64,000 nucleotides of DNA from Alectoria sarmentosa. Lineage: Eukaryota; Ascomycota; Lecanoromycetes; Lecanorales; Parmeliaceae. Shown here piece after piece: positions 1-9,620 of the stretch; positions within the stretch are counted from its first letter, which is position 1, and every line of letters begins with the position of its first letter. A program made the position numbers and the translations under genes. Under the pieces are notes generated by a model. That model was not told where the DNA came from. It saw only the letters and a list, made by a program, of their open reading frames with translations, and did not search any database. The stretch is taken from positions 62,001 through 126,000 of the forward strand of contig WOGZ01000065.1 in the NCBI GenBank assembly GCA_009733775.1, read 5' to 3'.

Positions 1-1979
1 TCGACGTCCTTTTGGTCAATTGTCGCGCCCTTTCCTGAGCACTGGGCTTTGGACTTGAGCTGCGAGCACAGTTCATCCATGTCAACCTCCCCATTCTGCA
101 CTTTCTCTGAGGATTGGACACGGTCCCTGAAGCGCGGAGAAATTAGCAGGCTAATTAGTGCCCTAGCAAGGACGTAGTGTACGAACCAAAGCTTGTCGCA
201 AGTCACCATTTGCTTCTTGTCATCTTGAGGTCCGAATTCGCTAGGACTAGCGTTTTTCTGGACCACAATCTCCTGCATCAAATCCTTCTTAAGTGGCAGC
301 TCGCCAGTGTAATAAGGAGTGCCGAAATCTTGCAACGGGAAAGCATCGTTGAAGAAGTCGCCGAAAGCGCTGTTGTTTAAAATATTATCCTGGGGATCTC
401 TGTAGTCGCCAAATAGGACCGGATCAAATGTTCCGCCATTCTGCTGCGCCATCCAGTCAATGCCATTGATGTCGGCAGCTGGAGACTTTGCGATATTTGA
501 AGAAACTACAGAAGAGTGAGACATGATTTACGAGGGAGCTCGAGCGAATTTCTTTACCTTTTTTCTGAACATTGCCTTCCTCGGTGGTGGTATCAAGTCC
601 TGCTTCACTTGACTTACGATTATCATGGTAATCGGCCGATGACTCTGGCGTAGTACCGCAAGACGAATCGAGAGCGCCATGTGACATTGATGATGTAGGA
701 GATCCAGTGATGGATGCGGAAGAGTTACGTTGAAGGTTAGATGTTTGAGCGTTGCCATTCACACTACTGACACTGTCTTGTTTGGGCATGCCAGGCGCAG
801 AAGCATCTTTGCTCGTTGCGTAAGACAGATAATCTCCTGAATTGCTCCGGCTGGCGTTCTCCAGTACCGACGGAGTGAATAATCCATTGAGATCATCGTA
901 ATTTTTATTGTTGAAGCCATTGTTGGAGACTTGGTTTGGTCTGGACGGCCCTAGAGGAGTGGAGAACATCCCGTTGAAGCCTGGTGGTGACCTCTCGATG
1001 CTCGCACCCGATGACTGCTTTCGGACAATACCTGGAGAGGCAGAGCTCGAAGTAGAAGCTGAACGTTGGCCCATCTGTGTGGGGGAGGTAGTTTTAGTGA
1101 TCGAGCCATTACTCATAAAGGAGCCTGGAAGGTCTCCAAACTTGGGGAAGTTGAATTGGAAGTCACTGCCATTTCCATAGCTTTGCGATTGGGTGGCGGA
1201 CGGCGGAGGAGAGTAGCCAGCAGCTGTAGTATTCAATGACATCCTCTTGCGATATTCCTTTAGCTCGGCGCTCATCTTTTCTACTTGTGCGCGGAGACGC
1301 CCATTCTCATGATTCGTAGCCTCGGAAGCTTTTTCAAGGTCTTCAACTTTGGTCTCCAAATCCTTCAGGTGACGCTCTTTGCGCTCACGGAAAGCTCGTT
1401 GGGCCGCTCTGTTTTGCGCCTTGCGTTTCTTTGAGATAATATGTTAGTACTGCTTTTATGCCATATAGCCTGAATGGACTATACCGTCGTCGGTTCGCCA
1501 GTCAATGGCTTACGTCCTGGCTTCTTCGCAGTCTTATCATCTCCCTCACGTCTCTTGCTCGTTCCCTCCTCTTCGTCCTCATCTTCAATAGAAGCCTTTC
1601 TCTTATCGTGGTTTTCGCCATCGCCATATGATTCTGTGCCAGGCAGATCACCGAAAAGCTGGTCGCCGCTATTTTCCCAGTCGAAGTTTCCATCATCGAG
1701 CTCATAGTCTAGGAAGGGGCTTTCGTCGAAGCTGCCGAGGTGGCCTGAACCCGGCATCTCCTGCACTGGGGAGGTAAACGTATTTGCTCCGTTCGCCATG
1801 TAGTCGTTGTTGAGTTTTAGCGGCTTTGAGTTGCTGTTTGATCGCTTGACACTTGATGTTCCGTTATGCGAGATCTGAGGTGAGCTTCTGTTAGGGTTGT
1901 TCGAGGACAAAGCGGTTCGAAGAAGATCCTCCTGGTCAGGCGTCAATGTGAGATCTGGACTGTATGCCGTACCATTCAT
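1..1979 (-). CDS. yap1: AP-1-like bZIP transcription factor Yap1/Pap1 (3' partial at window start)
   Basis: Oxidative-stress bZIP regulator that shuttles to the nucleus when its cysteines are oxidised. Inferred exons complement(1..126, 187..505, 558..1428, 1485..1979); introns of 56, 52 and 60 bp keep the frame. Residues about 150-200 carry KKPGRKPL, then the basic region KRKAQNRAAQRAFRERK, followed by a leucine zipper. An n-CRD-type motif SSCGTTPESS places Cys422 in the middle of the protein. The C-terminal redox domain has Cys558 (TCDKLW), Cys582 (ELCSQL) and Cys591 (AQCS). The end of the c-CRD and the stop codon lie beyond base 1. The ATG at 1979 is chosen because the MNGTAYSPDL start is followed directly by the conserved LTPDQEDLL segment. 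The gene diverges from SPF30. Confidence 0.93.
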
Positions 1980-2843
1980 GGTAATTCAAGATGTCAATTC
2001 CAGCGGACGATACAGATGGATGATGAGCTTCCTTCTCTGAAGATAGGGGCTGATGGATGACAGGAGAGTTGACGGAGTGGGCGGAAACAGCCTCAGAGCC
2101 TTGAGCCAAGACCGAGGACCCCCACCACAATGATTACTGATCTGGAGGATCTGGAGCAACAATTGACAAGTAGATAGTAGTCTCTCGCTTTTCCAAAGAG
2201 AAGAAAATATGGAGAGCTTTGGCTAGGTCGAGCAGTGATGATAGACACTGTATGACAGAGATGGAAGAAATGAGAAGGCAGTGGTCTCTGTAAGATAAGG
2301 GTCTGCGAACAGGCCGATCTTGAATGCAGGACCGATTGAGCACTTCGTAAGCAGTTGGTTGGTCTATTTGACGAGGTGTGGCATTGGCAGGCAGACAGGT
2401 AATGATAGTGTGCGAACCAATGAGATGTAAACGGAGACAAGGTGATAGACGTGACGACATAAGCTGCTCATTGCTCGTTATGTCACTGTGTTGCTCTGAG
2501 GTGGGTGAGAGTCTAGGCCTCGAGTGAAGGATGAATTGAATGGATTCATCCAATCAATTCATGTGAAGTGGTCGTTCCTCGACATTAGTGACCTTGATTT
2601 CTCAGCAGTGCCAAGGCCAGAGCTCTCGGCAAAAAGTTCTACCGAGGACCGCGCCAAGCTTTGCCAAGCCTCTGGTGACCTCAGCGACTTCACGCAGGCA
2701 TTCATACATCACCCGCTATCATTATTGCCTTGCTAAAATTTGTCGAAGCTGAGCACAGATCTTTGTGTGTGTAACCTCCGCCGGGGTGGAATAATTCCCC
2801 GAGTCATCCAGCTTCCCAGCTTGCTTAGAGGACGAAGGACAGT
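1980..2843. promoter_or_regulatory. Divergent intergenic region between yap1 and SPF30
   Basis: This 864-bp spacer separates the two start codons and must hold both promoters and 5' leaders. The reading frames in it lack codon-like composition and recognisable motifs, so I see no gene. Short upstream ORFs on the yap1 side are possible but not demonstrable from sequence. Confidence 0.5.
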
Positions 2844-3792
2844 ATGAGCAATGAAGTGGCCTCCTTAGAAGCTGAGATTAAAGAGTACAAACTACAGGTC
2901 AGCATGTTTGTTCTCCCCATGCATCATCGTCTACTGACCCTTAAAACCGTGACAGCTCGAGACGGTTCAATCAGGCTTACAAGCCGACCCAGAGAATGCA
3001 GACCTGCAAGGACTCAAGACAGAGCTTGAAGAAGTCATTTCCCTCACCGAAAGCGCGATCGCAGAGCTAAAGCCAGCTTCAGCACTAGCACCGGCCAAGA
3101 AGCCATCGTCACCACCAGTAAAAGAGAAATGGTCTAAGGAGAACCACCCGGCCTTCCAAGCGGGCTACCGTAAGCCAGCTGCTCCTCAGAGTCCGGTCGA
3201 GGAGCCTCAAGCACCCACTACCTTCTCCGTGAACGATAACATCCTAGCGAAGTGGAGGTCGGGAGACAAGGCGTTCTATCCTGCCAGGATCACATCCATC
3301 ACCGGCTCATCGAGCAAGCCAGTCTACATCGTCACATTTAAAAACTACTCCACAACCGAGACTCTGTCCGCCCACGACATCAAACCGGTGTCAAACGACT
3401 CGAAGAAGCGAAAGGCTGATGGCCCTCCAGGAACACCAACCACACCATCAGTACCCACCAACAACAATGTGATATCGGCAGCAGCCAACATCGACCCTAC
3501 ACTCGCCAGTCAAGCAAAGAAAGAACCAAGTAAAGTCAGCGATGGGCCGGTACGGCCAGCCAAGGTCCCACGCAAGGTCAAAGCGAACAAAGAGCTGGAA
3601 GCAGGCAAGAACAAATGGCAGGACTTTACAACGAAGGGGAAAACTGGAAAGGTGGCGAAGAAGGATAGTATGTTCAGGACGCCGGAAGGTGTCAACGCGA
3701 GAGTTGGCTTTACTGGGTCTGGCCAGCAGATGAGGAAGGATCCTGGTCGAAGTCGTCACATTTATCAGCAGGCAGGGGATGAGGAAGGGTGA
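2844..3792 (+). CDS. SPF30: SPF30/SMNDC1-type Tudor-domain splicing factor
   Basis: Survival-motor-neuron-related splicing factor. The family works in spliceosome assembly and binds symmetric dimethyl-arginine through its Tudor domain. Exons 2844..2897 and 2956..3792, with a 58-bp intron (GTCAGC...GACAG); product 296 aa. The N-terminus is a coiled-coil-like stretch (LEAEIKEYKLQ then LETVQSGLQADPENADLQ). The Tudor domain is at about residues 105-165: NDNILAKWRSGDKAFYPARI and ITSITGSSSKPVYIV. The conserved fungal tail has KNKWQDFTTKGK, KKDSMFRTPEG and a GFTGSGQQMRKDP motif. Nuclear location is inferred from family and from basic stretches such as KKRKAD. It sits head-to-head with yap1. Confidence 0.93.
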
Positions 3793-4476
3793 TACGGGAT
3801 TTGAGGATGGATTACAAGGCTTGCGATCTTGGCGAATGGCGGTTGTGTACCCATGCTGACTGGATTTTGTACGGCCGGTTCTAGTACAGAGACCACATCA
3901 ACGTGTGTGACATGATGGGATTGAACGATGCTTTCTACGCTGGACGGTTCTGGTTTGCCCATACCTTTGTTCTGTGTACGAGCTGAATTACCACAAGATA
4001 CTCATGCTCCAACAGTGACACGTCCATCAAACGCGCCCGCTTGAAGTCCAAAAAGACAAGCGAGAGCAAGACTTTGCGCAAGATCATGGATTTCTACAAA
4101 GGTCTCAGACCAGCTTTCAGAGTTTTCTTGACTGCAGTCTTATTACGAAGCTTCCTATCCAGAGGAATGGCACTGTGTCTTGAGAATTTTCGGAAGCGGT
4201 GAGGAAAGAGGTCAAAAGGCACCGCTCAGACGACGAAATCGAAGGGGAAAATTAGTAATCAGTGCTGCATTTTGCTTGCGCAGGCGGGTATCATTATGCA
4301 GAGAGGGGTGTGAGGAGAATACGATCTCAGTAGCAGAGGACTGAAAGATAGGTACTTTTGTATATCTGGCTAAAATTGATGATAAATGCGCTTCTGGTAA
4401 CGAAGGGTGATGAAAAAATCAATCGGAAAACGATCGCGACGATCTGGCCAAGGGTATCAAATTCGAGCGCGGCTTC
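3793..4476. other. Intergenic, no gene seen
   Basis: The 684 bp between the SPF30 stop and the end of the Ser-rich ORF presumably hold two convergent 3' ends. No reading frame here has coding character, and no RNA gene or repeat was recognised. Confidence 0.5.
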
Positions 4477-5028
4477 CTAGCAGTTGGCGCCATAGGCCAC
4501 TTGCGCGTTCCCATCCTTTTTCTCTCCCTTCCGCTCCTCCTCCCTCCCGCTCCTCCCCTTCCTCGCCATCTTGGACTTGCTCTTCTCATCGTCCGAAGAG
4601 CTGGAGCTGGAGCTAGAACCGCCACGGGAGCCTTCGCTCGACCTCCCGTCATTCTTTTGGGAATTTGCTGCCTTGACCATCTTCTTCGTCTTCTTCTTCT
4701 TCTTGCTCTCATTTTCCTTCTTAACCTTCTCCCCACGCGTCTTCCTAGCGCCATCGTCATCTGAGCTGCTGGAGCTGGAATCGAAAGAGGAACCCGAACT
4801 GCTGCTGCTGCTGCTGCTGCTGCTGGAACCCGCTCCTCTCGCCTCGGAATTCTTCTTCGCAACCTTCATCGAGCTGTTCGCTTCTGCTTCAGTGGAAGCG
4901 TGCCCGTTCGGCTGGGTCTGCTGCTCGGCTGAAGTCTCAGGCAACGGTATCTGCTAGTCCGTGGGACCCCGGATGTAGACGTTTTCGGGCCGCGTTGTGC
5001 CCTGCTGGTGTTGGAGAATGCTGGCCAT
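4477..5028 (-). CDS. Ser/Lys-rich low-complexity protein (hypothetical), internal TAG
   Basis: I do not recognise this protein. From about codon 60 the frame encodes two long acidic serine tracts, the first from AGC repeats at about 4801-4830, each ending in Asp/Glu (SSDDDG, SSDDEKSK), with Lys/Glu-rich spacers. This resembles CK2-phosphorylated nucleolar proteins of Srp40/Nopp140 style, but the characteristic SRP40 C-terminal domain is absent. The first in-frame ATG at 5028 gives MASILQHQQG...YIRGPTD, followed by a TAG at 4954-4956 and then a continuing open frame to 4477. Without reading through the TAG, the first ATG is at 4869, giving about 130 aa. Coding status, start and any intron are all uncertain. 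Confidence 0.4.
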
Positions 5029-5797
5029 TTTCCGTAGCCTGCGAAAATTCCTGGGGGCGTTGTGGGTGTAGAAATGGCAAGGTTTGTTGGTTGGCCAAAG
5101 ACGCTTCCAGATTTGGGTACCTGGTTTGTAGCTCCGTGTGCTGGAAGCTTTCCAAATGTTTTTTTTTTGGGTTAGGAAGGTTGGGCAAATGGTAAGTTGG
5201 TATTTGGGATGGAATTCGGGTTGTCAATCGCAGTTGCTGCTCGATAATGCGAGAGCCTACATACCTAGCGGTGAAGTGATGATGCGCTCGCTCTGTTGGT
5301 CGTGTCCTGCCACGATGTTCCGTCACGGCCAGAGGCACACGTTGGGCAGAAGCGTTGGCGGCACCGGCGGAATAGGATAATTAGGTACCAGACATGGCAG
5401 TGGCATGCGCGATTCCGCGACCAATTCAAAGAAAACCTCTGCTAAAATACGCGTAGAATGTATACAGGTATTTGTCTTTCAAAAGGGGGAATCGCTCGGT
5501 AGCTTCGGATCCAAACTCGCCACCAAGAATCACAAATCCTGCCGCAGATGCCGCAGACGCCTAGGCTCTCCGTGGAAGCCGGACATGAATAAAGCGATTG
5601 GTTGATTGACTGCAAAGTATGATTGTTGCAAAATACGATAAAAGAGCGTTTTGCTCATCGACAGTCCAAGCGCGTGTAAGCCATGGCCGTACATTAGTAG
5701 TCAGAGCTCCAGGCAAAACACGGGGCTGGACTAGGAAGGAAACACTGCTAGACTTCGGGCATGGCTCAATGCAGAACAGTGCTGAATTCTCAAGACA
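5029..5797. other. Intergenic, no gene seen
   Basis: 769 bp between the Ser-rich ORF and the end of the DszC-like gene. It contains a short T tract near 5160-5168. Reading frames are short, lack ATG starts or have no recognisable domain. Confidence 0.5.
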
Positions 5798-7373
5798 TCA
5801 AGTGTACCAAGTCGGCTCCGGCGATTCCCCCAGCAGCACATACCTCCCCAACTCCGTCTCCTTATAGCTGACCGGATCATGCAATGTATGCGTCCTGACA
5901 TCCCTCCAGTATCTGTCCAAACCCACCTTCCCCGCCGTTGCCCTCGCGCCCGTAGTCTCAAAAACACCTCCCTAGCACATCTCCGAGTCAGCATTGCCGT
6001 TTGCAGATGAAAAGCTGATAATAAAGCTAGTCTTGGGAGTAAAATCGATGATTTGCTCTTGCGACATGTCTCACGATTCAAAAAGTAGTCTCGAACAGAA
6101 AGAGATAAATCCGAAAAGCGGCTCACCGTAACCCTCAACGCAGTATCGGTCGCCACAACTTTGACACTCGCAACCCACTCCGCTATCTCTCCCCGCTGCG
6201 CTGCCGTAATATCTCTTTTCGTGCTGTGGTGGGTGTAGATTTCCGAGATTTTGGTGCCGGCGAGGTCAGCTAGGGCTTCAGCGGCGCGGAGATGCGCGAA
6301 GAAGGAGCCGTAGCGGGCGAGGATGTATGGTTCGGATGTGGCAGAGGAGGCGGGGGAGGGGGTGTAGGGCCAGGGGCGGGTGTATTTGGTTGTATAGGTG
6401 GAGGCGAAGGAGAGGGCACCGACTGCGATACCGATATAAAAATTGGAAAAGACGAGTTGAATGCTTATGAGGTCAGTCAGGATGGCTCGGCTACTTTATT
6501 TCGGGGAGACGGCATGGGAACGCATACGTTGGCAGAAGCAGTGTGGCCCATGGGATAGCCAAAATACTCTCGATAGGCTTTTTGGAAGTGGGATTCCAAC
6601 CAAGGGCATCGGTCCAGGGCACTCTTACGTTGTCGATCTTGACGCTGCCAGACTCGGTCAAACGAAGGCCGATGTTGTCCCAATTGTGAGAGAAGACGAT
6701 TGCTGGCTGATTTGTTTCCGCGAGAGCGAAGATGTGTTCGTCTGTTCCTTCGTAAACCTTTTGCCATTAGTGCTATTCGCCCATCGTTTGAGGCGCCAGG
6801 ACTTCGGCATACCCCTTCAAGAACAGTCAAATCCGACACCACGCCACCAGTATTGAAGTGCTTGAATCCACTGAAGACGATATGATCACCATCATCCGTG
6901 ATCTTCTGGTCGTTGTCCCTCGGATTGACCGCACCACCAATGAAGTAGTTGTTCACAATAATCAGCTTCTGCGTCCGATCCTTCTGTTCGTCGGTTCCCA
7001 CAACATTAGCCGTCCAACTCCATAGCAGATGATAGCCAAGGAGCATGCCAATGGAGCCATCAGCTTTGGCGATTTCACGTATGACTTTGTAAGCTACATC
7101 CCACCCTTGTCCACCACCGCCGTACTTCTGAGGGCCTATGACTTTGGTAAGGCCTGATGATTTGAGGAGGGATACTTCGGCTATGGGGCTCTTGTTCTCC
7201 TTCTCGCGGTGGGCAGCATCTTCTGCTAAGATGGCAGACACGCGTGCAGCACGATGGAGCCACTCCTCGGGCTTGGATGGCACCGGTGAGCTGTTGAAGC
7301 CTTGATGGTGGGCATCGTAGACAGCAGGGTCAGTTGCTGGGTGCGAAGGCGGTGACGATGCTAGAGATCCCAT
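5798..7373 (-). CDS. DszC/SfnC-like flavin-dependent monooxygenase (acyl-CoA dehydrogenase fold)
   Basis: Member of the acyl-CoA dehydrogenase superfamily branch that includes dibenzothiophene/sulfone monooxygenases (DszC, SfnC), which use reduced flavin and O2 to attack organosulfur compounds. Exons complement(5798..5971, 6127..6463, 6528..6757, 6813..7373); product 433 aa, the usual length. Landmarks are IREIAKADGSIGMLLGYH (N-terminal helical domain), VNPRDNDQKI, the beta-domain piece HFNTGGVVSDL, then GTDEHIFALAE and SHNWDNIGLRLTESGSVKID, and the C-terminal helical part with RYGSFFAHLRAAEALADLAG. The 155-bp third intron is long but has a GCTGACT branch motif close to its TAG end. The ATG at 7373 is the first Met in frame. 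Neighbouring SfnG and transporter genes support a role in sulfur-source use. The substrate is inferred, not shown. Confidence 0.82.
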
Positions 7374-8117
7374 AGCCACCTTGTTGACCCTTTTCAATGC
7401 TCGTAGTGATATGGGGAGTCGAGGTATTGGAGAATCTGGTAACGATTCTTCGAGAAACTGGGGACAGACAAAGGCCGATACGGGGCGGATTCATGTCGAA
7501 GCACGCCATCTCGTTGAGGTACACGAAGACTAGCATCCACCTAGAAATGGCGTGCTTGTTCATCACAGTGGGACGTTCCAGTGGTAATATCGTAATCGAG
7601 CCGATCGCATACATTGGCAGATACTGAGATCGTCATCTGTGGGGGTTTCTGAGCACGCAATTCTCCGTATGCAGACCCCGCACAACGATTCGAAGGCATT
7701 AGATTGATCCCTGTCCTTGCATATGAGACGTAGACAGGTCTAGATCTCATCCCTGTAGTTGCATATAGGACGTAGATTGGGCCAAATTTTTGGTCTTTGC
7801 GCGTAGTAGAGGAAAAGATCGAAGATAAGCACGTGTATTCCGGCTACAATGCCGGAATTGTCATCCAAGGTAAATACTGGGAGGTACGATATCCACGAGA
7901 AACGAAGACCCCAGCTCAAACCCTTGCCCAATCGCTGTACACCTCGTTGGCTGCACGGCAAGCTGCGCCTTAAGCCGTCTAGAACTCCGATCCAGTATTG
8001 GGCACTGCAGTTGGACGCAGGATCTCTCTTGCATAGATCAGCATTTGGTCCAGCCTCGACATTGAGTTGGAGGAACTTGTGGGGTTGAAGCAAGATCAAC
8101 ATGTCCACGTCTCAAGG
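7374..8117. other. Intergenic between DszC-like gene and transporter
   Basis: 744 bp that should contain the DszC-like promoter and the 3' end of the transporter gene, both on the minus strand. No coding frame or repeat recognised. Confidence 0.5.
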
Positions 8118-9118
8118 TCAATCTTGCGGTTTCTTTGTCGAGAAAAACCTGCTTGTGTCTCCCATCGGAAACGAAAAAAACATGGCCTCTTGACACATCA
8201 GATTTGCGACCGTATAGTAACCCAGAAGCCCACTAAGGAAGGCAAATACCCCTGCCGTCTTCTTAAGCCCCAATGCTGTACCCGCGTATCCATCGGCCGT
8301 TGCGAAATAAGAGGCCGCAACCAGTGTAAAAGCCACTTGCACTGTGGAAAAAATACCAATGTAAACCAGATTTCTAGCGGCACCTTAGCACGAACAATAT
8401 TGCAGCAGGATTCTTTCTGGGGCAGACTTACAGAGGCAAAGAACCAAGTAAGAAGAAAAAGTTCCAGACCGCCCACACTGTCAAGGTCAATATCTGCAGA
8501 CGTTGGGTATGATCTACTTACTGAGCACGAAAAATCCCAGCGCATTGTTGTACGCCGCTGTATCTGTTCCATAGGCGGCCTGAACGCCAAACAAAGGCGT
8601 GATGATAGCACCGAAGCCACCATAGAAAAATCCGAATGCGGAGAGAACGGTATACGCATACGTGTTTCCCAGGACAAGTTCCCACTGCGCTGATATGACC
8701 ATGCCGATGCCTTTTTTGCGATCAGTCAGCATACCGAGAGATTCCTGAGGCTGGAGGCAAGGAAAACAGACCTGCGACGAAGAAGAAATTGCCGATAAAG
8801 ACGTTGGTGATCGTGAGGCCTCTGAACTCCATCAAAGCCAATCCCAACGTCGCTAAAGTGGTGGAAAAGGCACCAATGGCTAGGGCAGTCTGAGTATAGC
8901 TGTTAAACGATCGGTCATGGGCCAGAGAGAGTGTGTGTCCTGACCGGGCTTCCAAGCTGTGCTTTCAGTGTCACGGGGACTGGCACGAGGTAAGTTGTTC
9001 CGCTCTGTGATGATGATACACTCATCTCGCCGGCGGCGAGGGCGTCCCATTTTCCTTCATGCTGTGGGCTCCTATTTGCGATGTTTTCGAGCTGGTGTAT
9101 TCTGTTTTCGTGGGCCAT
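8118..9118 (-). CDS. GPR1/FUN34/YaaH family membrane transporter (acetate or ammonium type)
   Basis: Six-helix plasma-membrane protein of the AceTr family, known for acetate uptake or ammonium export in fungi. Exons complement(8118..8373, 8432..8477, 8522..8710, 8772..8889, 8945..9118), with introns of 44-61 bp; product 260 aa. The frame closes only with the splice sites given. Landmarks are GSPTALAIGAFSTTL, a variant of the family NPAPLGL signature, then MEFRGLTITNVFIGNFFF, QWELVLGNTYAYTVLSAFG, YNNALGFFVL, WAVWNFFFLLGSLPLN, FTLVAASYF, the C-terminal LLGYYTVANLMCQEAM and FFSFPMGDTSRF. The cytosolic N-terminus is about 58 aa. It lies on the same strand as the DszC-like gene and is divergent from the MDR-SfnG gene, so it could export ammonium or carry a small organic acid in that context; this is inference. 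Confidence 0.88.
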
Positions 9119-9620
9119 GATGACAGCCCAACACGGCGACTTTGCGAGCAAGACTGACAAGTACAGTTTGGGAAATGTATCAAAGCTCTTAAGTGAAGAT
9201 CAATCAGTGGATGCTTGTCCATAGTAAAACTTCCCGTTATCAGGAAGGCGAAAACTGCCGCGACTAGCGTCTGGGGGAGTAGGTCAGTGATCTAGAGCTG
9301 CCATCTGCAGCCAAACGATCACGCCTTCATCGCGCCACAAGATGTGATGCACAAAAGACGAAATATGCAAAGTCAGCCCAATGAGAATGGAAGCACTCTG
9401 GAACGTGTCGTATGCAATAATCACCCCACGTAGCTGCAGATCACGCAATGCGCGGCCCCGCAATCTCTACGACAAGAGGAATCTTTGACAGCAGTAAAGA
9501 AGGAGTCGACGGATAATTCCAGGCCTTCGTGCATGTAACAACCGGAATTAAAACGTAATTTTAGCATTATCGTAGCCATTGCGACAATAGCTCTCCTGCA
9601 ACATTCAGTGAACCGTGGAA
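9119..9620. promoter_or_regulatory. Divergent promoter region of transporter and MDR-SfnG fusion
   Basis: 502 bp between two divergent start codons. Co-regulation of the transporter and the sulfur-oxygenase gene through this shared region is plausible. I did not identify a specific operator, and the frames crossing it are not gene-like. Confidence 0.45.

Noticed and set aside
4571..4957. Plus-strand ORF with long Leu/Glu runs
   Set aside because: Antisense reading of the AGC/serine repeats; the acidic-serine frame on the minus strand is more protein-like.
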